The notes under the pieces: generated by a model
Database searches by the model: none
Told to the model about the DNA's origin: nothing
The model's input: only the letters and a program-made list of their open reading frames with translations
Part shown: positions 1 through 5,770 of the stretch, piece after piece
Numbering within the stretch: the first letter of the stretch is position 1
How the letters are laid out: every line of letters begins with the position of its first letter
Made by a program: the position numbers and the translations under genes
NCBI GenBank assembly: GCA_028708485.1
Contig: JAQVYZ010000065.1
Coordinates: 1 to 5,770 of the forward strand
DNA from: Caldisericia bacterium
GTDB lineage: Bacteria > Caldisericota > Caldisericia > UBA6126
Direction of reading: 5' to 3'
DNA length: 5,770 nucleotides

Positions 1-927
1 TGATACGGTGATAATGCTAAATCCGCTTTTTGTTTTGATGACGCTGCTTATCTCATTGATATTCAATTTTTTGGCTGCTTCAAATAATTCTGGTTCATCA
101 GGAAGAGCGCCTTCAAAAAGTGTGATTGACCCCTGATTAGGCTTAGTGGCCACATCTTCCGAGATTGTTTCGACCGGTTTTTCAAAAGTGATCCCTTTTT
201 TGATAAGTTGATTCTTCGTATCGTTCGCTTTTTTCTCAGCAGCGGCTTTTACTTCTTCTGTAGCATTTTCAGCGGAAGCTACCAGGATTCTTTTTGCCTG
301 TACTTGAGCAGGAGAATTAAAATAAATCTCTGCATCTTGCTCAGTCACTTTGATTTCATCATACAAAGGTTTTAGGACAGCTTCTTCGAGTAATTGGGGA
401 GTAATTGACTTTTCTATCTCTTTTCTCAGGTTGTCCACATTTTTTAGCTCGGTTTTCTCTATAGCAGCGATGAATTCTTGTTCAGTTTTGTATTGCTTTT
501 TGATGTTATCAATCTCCTCCTGGACTTTTTTGTCAAGTTCCTCTTTGTTAGGAGAGATTTTATTTGCTTTCGCATAGCCTTCAAATAATTTCTGTTCAAT
601 TAACATAGTCACAATATCATCTCGGTATTGTTTTATGGTGCCTGCCTGTTCTTCTGAATCAGGGTCCATTCCTTGCTGGCGCATATTGGCTTTCACGTTT
701 TCCAGCATTAGGTCAACAGCACTTGAAGTGATCTTTTGACCTTTCACCGTCGCTTCAATATTCTTTGCAGAATAAGCCCAAATACCGAATATGAAACACA
801 CTACAATGATTAAGGCAGGGATCCAGATGAATATCTTCTTGAGAGTCGAGATCCTTTTTTTATCAAGTTTAACTGGCTCCAAAACTCCTTGTCTTCTTAA
901 CTGTTTGATTTTGCTCTCTCTACCCAT
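1..927 (-). CDS. Membrane-anchored SurA/PrsA-like parvulin-type foldase, N-terminal 309 residues (C-terminus beyond window)
   Basis: The frame is open from an ATG at 927 to the window edge (309 complete codons), so the C-terminus is missing. The start is supported by GGAGG at 937-941, nine bases upstream. Residues 1-31 are basic and presumably cytoplasmic. Residues 32-52 form one hydrophobic segment with no lipobox, so this looks like a signal anchor rather than the lipoprotein anchor of Bacillus PrsA. Residues 55-200 are charged and helix-rich, as in SurA-type N-terminal chaperone regions (conserved-looking LIEQKLF at 109-115). Residues 206-309 match the parvulin rotamase (PpiC) pattern: QAKRILV at 210-216, SED at 256-258, and the closing KTKSGFSIITV at 298-308. 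Family members fold exported proteins at the outer face of the membrane. Both conserved parvulin histidines are replaced here (R213, S304), so this domain may be a chaperone only; a second domain could follow outside the window. It has its own promoter and lies downstream of alr on the same strand. Confidence 0.85.
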   Translation of the reverse strand, partial: MGRESKIKQLRRQGVLEPVKLDKKRISTLKKIFIWIPALIIVVCFIFGIWAYSAKNIEATVKGQKITSSAVDLMLENVKANMRQQGMDPDSEEQAGTIKQYRDDIVTMLIEQKLFEGYAKANKISPNKEELDKKVQEEIDNIKKQYKTEQEFIAAIEKTELKNVDNLRKEIEKSITPQLLEEAVLKPLYDEIKVTEQDAEIYFNSPAQVQAKRILVASAENATEEVKAAAEKKANDTKNQLIKKGITFEKPVETISEDVATKPNQGSITLFEGALPDEPELFEAAKKLNINEISSVIKTKSGFSIITVS

Positions 928-1003
928 AAATTAAAACCTCCAGAACCAATAAAATAATCTCACTAAACAATATACACCCTTAAGTAAAAACAATTACATA
1001 TGG

Positions 1004-1031
1004 ATTATAGGTTTATGGTTGAAAATGTAAA
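1004..1031 (-). promoter_or_regulatory. Predicted sigma-A promoter for the foldase gene
   Basis: Read on the minus strand, TTTACA (1031-1026) is followed after 16 bases by a perfect TATAAT (1009-1004). Transcription would begin near 997, giving a leader of about 70 bases before the ATG at 927. This suggests the foldase gene is transcribed independently of alr, although no terminator is visible between them, so read-through from alr is also possible. The rest of the 928-1052 gap holds only the ribosome binding site; I see no stable hairpin. The call rests on consensus match alone. Confidence 0.6.
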
Positions 1032-1052
1032 GAAAGGCGAACCGGACAAGAA

Positions 1053-2198
1053 TTAGCTGTTTTTGTAGATTCTTTTCATTGATTCAGACAGACGACATAG
1101 TATTTCATAGGGTAATTTGTTGGTCAGCGCGGATATGGAACGCAATGTAATGGACTTGCCATTATCCTTGCCAATCACGACTACTCGATCAACTAGACAG
1201 ATATTTTCAGAATCAGTGATATCCACCACAAATTGGTTCATACAGATAGTACCGATAATAGGATAGAAATTTTCATTGATCAAGACAGTACCGATGTTTG
1301 AAAAATCATACATATATCCATCTGCATATCCGATCGGAATGATAGCGATTTTCGTATTCTTTGTTGTTTTATAAGTTCGGTTATAACTGACATAAGCATT
1401 TTTCGGAATCCATTTTATCATGGATACGTGGGAGTATAATGACAGAACAGGCTCAAATGAAGGGTATTTATTTAACATATCCACACCAAAAAGCAGAATG
1501 CCGGGACGGATTGCGTTGAAGAGATATTCCGGATACTGAAGAATTGCGCCGCTATTGGCTGCATGGATGTACGAAAAATGAAATCCTTTTTTTCCCAGAA
1601 TTTCCAGGGTATGTTTAAATTCATTGGCTTGTTGGTCAGTGAATTTCCGATCAGGGGAGGAGGAATCTGAAAAATGAGTGCATATCCCGTCTATGATGAT
1701 ATTGGGTCGATTTTTTCGGAATATTTCGAGAATTTGTATGGCTGAATCTGGAAGAAAACCGATTCTGCTCATACCGGTGTCTATTTTGATGTGAATTGAA
1801 ACCTGGTCTTCCTGAAAAAAATCCATTATACTGTTGGCTTCATCAATACAGCCTATTACCGGAGTCAGGTTAAAATGCAGGAGAAACGCATACAAGCTTG
1901 GGTGTATCGGTCCGAAAATCAAGATTTGTCCTGTTATCCCCGCTGACCGTAAATCTACCCCTTCTTTTACTGTAAACACACCAAAAGCGTGAACACCCAT
2001 TTCATTGAGTTTGGTGGAAACCTGTATTAATCCATGGCCATAAGCATTTGATTTTACCATAGCGATAATGTGTTTATCCGTTCCGGCTAGCTTTCTAACT
2101 TCATTGACATTATTTTTAAGATGGGAAAGGTCAACAAGTATATAGTTATCCGGAATTAAATGATCTTTTATTTCACCAGTATACATAGAATCTAACAT
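1053..2198 (-). CDS. alr: Alanine racemase (PLP-dependent, fold type III)
   Basis: The enzyme interconverts L- and D-alanine in the cytoplasm, supplying D-alanine for peptidoglycan. The 381-residue length is normal for the family. The PLP lysine is K49 in AMVKSNAYGHG. KIDTGMSRIGF (138-148) holds the equivalents of the carbamylated lysine (K138) and the substrate-binding arginine (R145). THF (174-176, H175), AANSGA (213-218) and RPG (231-233, the arginine facing the pyridine nitrogen) are present. The second catalytic base is Y272 in VSYNRTY, followed by PIGYADGY (288-295). LPYEILC (362-368) is the C-terminal signature. The usual CMDQ motif reads CMNQ (319-322). The ATG at 2198 is the most upstream possible start, because an in-frame TGA lies at 2202-2204; M5 (2186) is an alternative. 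Neither has a convincing ribosome binding site. The stop is TAA at 1053-1055. The gene is divergent from the deacetylase gene. A relative with altered amino-acid specificity is possible but less likely. Confidence 0.95.
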   Translation of the reverse strand: MLDSMYTGEIKDHLIPDNYILVDLSHLKNNVNEVRKLAGTDKHIIAMVKSNAYGHGLIQVSTKLNEMGVHAFGVFTVKEGVDLRSAGITGQILIFGPIHPSLYAFLLHFNLTPVIGCIDEANSIMDFFQEDQVSIHIKIDTGMSRIGFLPDSAIQILEIFRKNRPNIIIDGICTHFSDSSSPDRKFTDQQANEFKHTLEILGKKGFHFSYIHAANSGAILQYPEYLFNAIRPGILLFGVDMLNKYPSFEPVLSLYSHVSMIKWIPKNAYVSYNRTYKTTKNTKIAIIPIGYADGYMYDFSNIGTVLINENFYPIIGTICMNQFVVDITDSENICLVDRVVVIGKDNGKSITLRSISALTNKLPYEILCRLSESMKRIYKNS

Positions 2199-2243
2199 TA
2201 ATCAGATTCATCCGGATTGTCAAGATGAAAAATAGATTAGTTC

Positions 2244-2271
2244 TTGAAAAGACTATTTAGATGGATACTAT
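2244..2271 (+). promoter_or_regulatory. Candidate promoter for the deacetylase-sucCD genes
   Basis: TTGAAA (2244-2249) is followed after 16 bases by TACTAT (2266-2271), a reasonable sigma-A match. The start of transcription would fall around 2278-2281, almost on the ATG at 2281, implying a leaderless or nearly leaderless mRNA. That fits the lack of a ribosome binding site but is uncommon in Firmicutes, so the true promoter could lie further upstream, inside the alr start region. The hexamer ACTATT is repeated at 2252-2257 and 2267-2272, with no assigned role. Confidence 0.35.
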
Positions 2272-2280
2272 TGAACCATA

Positions 2281-3960
2281 ATGATGAAGAATTTTGGTAA
2301 ATTGATAATGGCGTTACTTCTGATAATCATTTTTATCGGGAGCACATATCACCAGATACCTGCTAATGCGAAGCCTTCATCACAGATTACCATTATCAAC
2401 CCAAAACCAGGCAGCATGATCGCAGATATTTTGACCGTTGAGATACAGGTACCCAATGAGAACCTTGAGTATACCCTCTTCATTATATCTATCTCAGGTC
2501 AGCAAGAAAAGTTTTCCCTGGTTTCTGATGATGGAGGTTGTTTTGTTAACCTGGACACAAGAAACTTCAAGAACGGTAATTATTATTTATATATAATTGG
2601 AAAGAGCAAGGAGCTTTCCATACTGGATTCAGATGTTTTACAAATCATGATTGATAACACTCAATCCAGTATAAAATCAGATGTAAAACCTGCCTATGTC
2701 TCCTCTGGTAACCTTATACGCCTTTATCTTTACGCTGACCTTCAATTGAATGAGGTTTGTGCAGAACTGGAAAACGGGATTCGGTTAAATTTGATCTTTA
2801 ATCAGGAAGCCGGCTGCTGGGAAGAAAACTATTTTGTCCCGATGACCTATCTTGACAGGACGTATATTGTGAGTTTTTATGCAAAAGATATACGTAACAA
2901 ATCCATTACTTGCCCATCCTCCGCTTTTACCATCTGCAATGCAGAGCCTGTTATTGAATTTCCGCCGAACAAAGGTCAGTTTATCAAGTCTTCCACACAG
3001 ATTTCCGGGTACTTTCGACCGGGGGAGACGGTGAATTTATTTAAGAAAATTCAGAATCCAACCAGTCCCGAAGCGGTTCAATATCAGTTCTTAACTTCCA
3101 CTATCACGGATTCCACCGGAAACTGGTTGATAGAAAATATTCCTTTAATAAAAGGGATAAATGAATTTTTAGTCTCCAACCGTAAAACGAATTCTGAAAG
3201 GGTACTTTACCCAAAACAAAAAACGAGTATTCAATATTTCCCCGATGGATTGATCGTATTGAATTATCATGACATTCAACCAAAAGGAGGAACCTATGCC
3301 AAGTCGAAAGAAGCATTCGAATTGGATATGCAATACATTAAAAAGAATGGTTTTAATCCTGTCAGTTCTACGGTATTTTTGAATTTTCTTGAAGGGAAAG
3401 CAGAGCTACCGGATAAACCTGTTTTGATTACATTTGATGACGGTAGAAAAGGTATCTATCAATACGCTTACCCAATACTAAAAACCTATGGCTACCAAGC
3501 GATACTGTTTATTATTGTCAGCAGAATTGATAATAATCCAGATTATTTGACCTGGAAAGAAATCTATGAACTTCAGAGTTCACGTGTGTTCAGTATCGAA
3601 TCCCATACATTCAACTCTCACTTTTTTGTAGACGATGAAAACGGAAGGCATGCTGCTCTGGTCAGCTACCTGACTTTGCCTGACGGATCGATTGAGACGA
3701 ATGAACAATACAAAAAGCGTATTATTGATGATTTAAATAAGTCAAAGGAGATGATAGAGGAAAAACTGGATAAAAAGGTTCATTTTCTGTCCATACCGTT
3801 CGGTATCGGGAACCAGTCGTTGAATGTTTTATTAATGCAAGCGGATTTTAAAGGTTCTTTTACTTCCGGGGGCGGAGTCAACCCTCTTCCATTAAAAGCA
3901 TGGGACATTAAGCGAATTACGATATTAAATACCGATGATTTAGATGAGTTAATCCATTGA
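2281..3960 (+). CDS. Secreted polysaccharide deacetylase (CE4/NodB, PgaB/IcaB-like motifs) with N-terminal Ig-like modules
   Basis: This is predicted to remove N-acetyl groups from an extracellular or cell-wall polysaccharide, using a metal. Residues 1-30 look like a Sec signal peptide: basic start, hydrophobic core 8-20, ANA at 28-30 before a likely cleavage site. Residues 35-126 and 221-300 resemble bacterial Ig-like modules (INPKPGS at 39-45; PPNKGQF at 228-234), and 127-220 is probably another beta-sandwich. The catalytic domain (about 322-559) opens with LNYHDI (327-332), then TFDDG (384-388; D386 likely base, D387 metal ligand), SHTFNSH (441-447; H442 and H447 likely metal ligands) and IPFG (505-508). 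The five-residue step between the histidines matches PgaB-type enzymes rather than the four-residue step of classical peptidoglycan deacetylases. The ATG at 2281 is the first possible start after an in-frame TGA at 2272-2274; the next codon is also ATG, and no ribosome binding site is evident. The exact glycan substrate is unknown. It lies 21 bases before sucC. Confidence 0.88.
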   Translation: MMKNFGKLIMALLLIIIFIGSTYHQIPANAKPSSQITIINPKPGSMIADILTVEIQVPNENLEYTLFIISISGQQEKFSLVSDDGGCFVNLDTRNFKNGNYYLYIIGKSKELSILDSDVLQIMIDNTQSSIKSDVKPAYVSSGNLIRLYLYADLQLNEVCAELENGIRLNLIFNQEAGCWEENYFVPMTYLDRTYIVSFYAKDIRNKSITCPSSAFTICNAEPVIEFPPNKGQFIKSSTQISGYFRPGETVNLFKKIQNPTSPEAVQYQFLTSTITDSTGNWLIENIPLIKGINEFLVSNRKTNSERVLYPKQKTSIQYFPDGLIVLNYHDIQPKGGTYAKSKEAFELDMQYIKKNGFNPVSSTVFLNFLEGKAELPDKPVLITFDDGRKGIYQYAYPILKTYGYQAILFIIVSRIDNNPDYLTWKEIYELQSSRVFSIESHTFNSHFFVDDENGRHAALVSYLTLPDGSIETNEQYKKRIIDDLNKSKEMIEEKLDKKVHFLSIPFGIGNQSLNVLLMQADFKGSFTSGGGVNPLPLKAWDIKRITILNTDDLDELIH

Positions 3961-3970
3961 GCATCTACAA

Positions 3971-3975
3971 GGAGG
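3971..3975 (+). promoter_or_regulatory. Ribosome binding site that fixes the TTG start of sucC
   Basis: GGAGG lies six bases before the TTG at 3982-3984, in the 21-base gap after the deacetylase stop codon. The protein read from this TTG begins MKFLEYQAKE, which aligns with the usual N-terminus of SucC proteins, so the TTG start is well supported. Confidence 0.85.
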
Positions 3976-3981
3976 ATCACA

Positions 3982-5136
3982 TTGAAATTTCTTGAATACC
4001 AAGCCAAAGAAGTATTTAGGCAGTTCGGAATCAGTACGCCGGTTGAAAAGTTGGCAAATAACCTGGAAGAAGCTTTACAACAGGCTAAACAAATAGGTTA
4101 CCCTTGCGTACTGAAAGCCCAGGTTCCGGTTGGAGGCAGGGGTAAAGCAGGCGGAATCAAATTAGCGAATAATGAAGCGGAATTAAAAGAGCATTATTCC
4201 AAGATTTACGGAATGAATATCAAAGAGTGTATAGTTTCCAAGATTTTGATTTCCCAAGTGATTCAAGTCACTAATGAAATCTATCTGAGCGTGACATTAG
4301 ACAGAAACTCCAGAAAACCGATGTTTATCCTGTCAGCTTCAGGTGGAATGGATATAGAAGAGATCAGCAGAACTCAGCCTGATAAAATCCTGAGGTTTGA
4401 CTATGATTTATTAGTTGGCTTAAAAGATTACTCTCTAAAGTCTATCTATAAAAAGCTAATTCAGGATTTATCCTTAACCAAAGCGCCTTCGTATGACGCT
4501 TTTAAGACCTTATTAAAACAATTAGTCCGGATCTATTTTGATCTGGATGCTTCTTTGGTGGAAATCAATCCATTAACCATTCAAGGTGAAGAATTTATGG
4601 CTTTAGATGCAAAGCTGGTTGTGGATGACAATGCCGGTTATCTTCACCAGGATTTGGTCAAAATCACAGAAGGGAACAATGTAGAGACAAAACAGGAGAC
4701 AATGGCTAGAGAAGCTAATCTGACCTATATTTCGCTTCAAGGGAATATTGCCTGTATTGTGAATGGAGCGGGATTAGCGATGGCGACGATGGATGTGATC
4801 AAGCATTATGGTGGGGAGCCGGCCAATTTTCTGGATATCGGTGGTAGTTCTAATCCACAAAAAATGGTCAATGCTTTGCAAATCATCTATAGCAATGAAA
4901 AGACAAAGGCGATCCTGATTAATATTTTCGGCGGGATTACCCGATGTGATGATATTGCCAATGGGTTAAAAATAGCATTAGAAACCATCAAGCTTCAGAT
5001 ACCCATTTCTGTCAGGTTAGTGGGCACAAATGAGGAAGAAGCCAAAAAAGTGTTATCATCTATCGGCATTACCGCTTTCTCTGATATGGACCAGGCAGTA
5101 CAACACGCCATACAGCTTACTTTAGGAGGTAATTAA
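3982..5136 (+). CDS. sucC: Succinate-CoA ligase (ADP/GDP-forming), beta subunit
   Basis: This subunit carries the ATP-grasp nucleotide site of the SucCD ligase, which couples succinyl-CoA cleavage to NTP synthesis, or the reverse, in the cytoplasm. At 384 residues it is close to E. coli SucC (388). The ATP-grasp region runs from about residue 1 to 225, with KAQVPVGGRGKAGGIK (45-60), GGMDIEE (121-127), VEINPL (193-198; E194, N196) and ALDAKLVVDDNA (207-218; D210 a likely Mg ligand). The C-terminal ligase domain shows GNIACIVNGAGLAMATMD (254-271), GGEPANFLDIGG (277-288), INIFGGITRCD (313-323) and VRLVGTN (344-350). The start is TTG. Departures from the family norm are QVPV for the common QVHA, GGSSN (287-291) where GGGAT or similar is usual, and L4 in place of the His of LHEYQ. 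Related dicarboxylate-CoA ligases such as malate-CoA ligase share this architecture, so the substrate is not certain. It is tightly coupled to sucD. Confidence 0.9.
   Translation: MKFLEYQAKEVFRQFGISTPVEKLANNLEEALQQAKQIGYPCVLKAQVPVGGRGKAGGIKLANNEAELKEHYSKIYGMNIKECIVSKILISQVIQVTNEIYLSVTLDRNSRKPMFILSASGGMDIEEISRTQPDKILRFDYDLLVGLKDYSLKSIYKKLIQDLSLTKAPSYDAFKTLLKQLVRIYFDLDASLVEINPLTIQGEEFMALDAKLVVDDNAGYLHQDLVKITEGNNVETKQETMAREANLTYISLQGNIACIVNGAGLAMATMDVIKHYGGEPANFLDIGGSSNPQKMVNALQIIYSNEKTKAILINIFGGITRCDDIANGLKIALETIKLQIPISVRLVGTNEEEAKKVLSSIGITAFSDMDQAVQHAIQLTLGGN
5125..5129 (+). promoter_or_regulatory. Ribosome binding site of sucD inside the 3' end of sucC
   Basis: GGAGG, part of AGGAGGT at 5124-5130, is encoded within the last codons of sucC (LGGN then stop) and lies nine bases before the ATG of sucD. 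The arrangement implies translational coupling and balanced production of the two subunits. Confidence 0.85.
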
Positions 5137-5138
5137 TC

Positions 5139-5770
5139 ATGAGTATTCTAATCGATGAAAACACCAAAGTGATTGTTCAGGGAATCACCGGAAGGGATGG
5201 CGCATTTCACACCCAGATGATGTTACAATACGGTACCAAAATTGTGTCCGGGGTGACTCCGGGTAAAGGGGGAACTGTTTTGGAGGGGGTACCGGTGTTT
5301 AATACCGTGGCAGAAGCAAAACACGCGACAGGCGCAAATGCTTCAGTCATCTATGTTCCGGAGAAATTCGCCATGGATGCCATGATTGAAGCGATTGATG
5401 CTGAAATCGATCTTGTGGTTTGTATCACAGAAGGTATTCCTATTAATCAGATGATTCTTGTGAACCAGTATCTGCAAGGGAAAAGAACCCGTTTGATCGG
5501 ACCAAACTGCCCAGGTTTAATCTCACCGGGGAAATCAAAAATCGGCATTATGCCGGGACAGATCTTTAAGCAAGGCAATGTAGGCGTAGTATCAAAATCC
5601 GGAACGTTGACCTATGAAGTAGTTTATCAACTAACCAATGCCGGATTTGGTGAATCCACTTGTATCGGAATCGGGGGAGACCCCATCATCGGGACCAACT
5701 TCATTGATGTGCTCTCGCTTTTCCAAAAAGATCCCCAAACGGAAGCCATTGTACTGACTGGGGAAATTGG
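5139..5770 (+). CDS. sucD: Succinate-CoA ligase (ADP/GDP-forming), alpha subunit, N-terminal 210 residues (cut by window end)
   Basis: This subunit binds CoA and, in complete proteins, carries the histidine that is phosphorylated during catalysis. The visible part holds the CoA-binding Rossmann domain with GITGRDGAFH (15-24), YGTKIVSGVTPGKGG (31-45), ITEGIP (96-101) and GPNCPGLISPG (121-131). The ligase domain follows with GNVGVVSKSGTLTYE (146-160), GIGGDPIIGT (177-186) and LTGEI (206-210). The glutamate at 209 corresponds to the active-site Glu before the phosphohistidine. The phosphohistidine loop lies beyond the window (near residue 246 in E. coli SucD, which has 289 residues), so catalytic competence cannot be checked here. 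It begins two bases after the sucC stop codon, with a strong ribosome binding site. The sequence is more conserved than its partner SucC. As with sucC, a related acid-CoA ligase cannot be fully excluded. Confidence 0.93.
   Translation, partial: MSILIDENTKVIVQGITGRDGAFHTQMMLQYGTKIVSGVTPGKGGTVLEGVPVFNTVAEAKHATGANASVIYVPEKFAMDAMIEAIDAEIDLVVCITEGIPINQMILVNQYLQGKRTRLIGPNCPGLISPGKSKIGIMPGQIFKQGNVGVVSKSGTLTYEVVYQLTNAGFGESTCIGIGGDPIIGTNFIDVLSLFQKDPQTEAIVLTGEI

Noticed and set aside
350..577. 75-codon plus-strand open frame
   Set aside because: It lies antisense within the foldase gene, is serine/phenylalanine-rich in a way expected of a complementary frame, and has no ribosome binding site.
1048..1074. 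Inverted repeat AAGAAT/ATTCTT at the end of alr as a terminator
   Set aside because: Six A/T-rich base pairs around a 15-base loop, with no following T-run on the minus strand; too weak for an intrinsic terminator.
1248..1295. Direct repeat AGTACCGAT in alr (1248-1256 and 1287-1295)
   Set aside because: Explained by the protein, where IGT occurs twice (IGTVL and IGTIC); not a DNA repeat element.
2195..2223. Leftward promoter for alr built on the perfect TTGACA at 2223-2218
   Set aside because: At 17-base spacing the -10 is TAATGT, matching only three of six positions, and it overlaps the alr ATG. Kept as a possibility in the findings, but not supported enough to annotate.
2225..2260. Possible 11-codon leader peptide before the deacetylase gene
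   Set aside because: It has no ribosome binding site, overlaps the candidate promoter, and has no attenuator-like hairpin after it.
3104..3316. 70-codon minus-strand open frame inside the deacetylase gene
   Set aside because: It is fully overlapped by the well-supported deacetylase coding sequence and shows no recognisable domain.
3780..4007. 75-codon minus-strand open frame across the deacetylase-sucC junction
   Set aside because: It overlaps two well-supported genes and has no motif; a shadow frame.

Overview
The window looks like chromosomal DNA from a low-to-moderate GC Gram-positive bacterium, most likely an anaerobic Firmicute of the Clostridia. This rests on AGGAGG-type ribosome binding sites, a TTG start codon, a membrane-anchored PrsA/SurA-like foldase, and a secreted deacetylase of the kind found in Gram-positives. 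The genus cannot be fixed from this sequence alone. No tRNA, rRNA, CRISPR array, insertion sequence or phage gene is visible.

Layout: there are two leftward and three rightward genes. Leftward, positions 1-927 hold the N-terminal 309 residues of a membrane-anchored parvulin-type foldase whose C-terminus lies beyond the window. A 125-base gap (928-1052) carries a good sigma-A-type promoter for it. Positions 1053-2198 encode a full-length alanine racemase (alr). An 82-base divergent intergenic region (2199-2280) separates alr from the rightward genes.

Rightward, 2281-3960 encodes a secreted polysaccharide deacetylase with about three Ig-like modules before a CE4/NodB catalytic domain. Then come sucC (3982-5136) and sucD (5139-5770, cut by the window end), the two subunits of an ADP/GDP-forming succinyl-CoA-type ligase. 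The gaps are 21 bases (deacetylase to sucC) and 2 bases (sucC to sucD), so these three genes are probably co-transcribed.

Three of the five genes concern the cell envelope: protein folding outside the membrane, D-alanine supply for peptidoglycan, and de-N-acetylation of an extracellular glycan. sucCD is central metabolism, and its place directly behind a secreted deacetylase has no obvious functional logic. No novel system is evident. The points most worth a second look are the foldase's parvulin domain lacking both conserved histidines, an Asp-to-Asn change in the alanine racemase CMDQ motif, the absence of clear ribosome binding sites on both divergent genes, and a divergent SucC whose true acid substrate is open.
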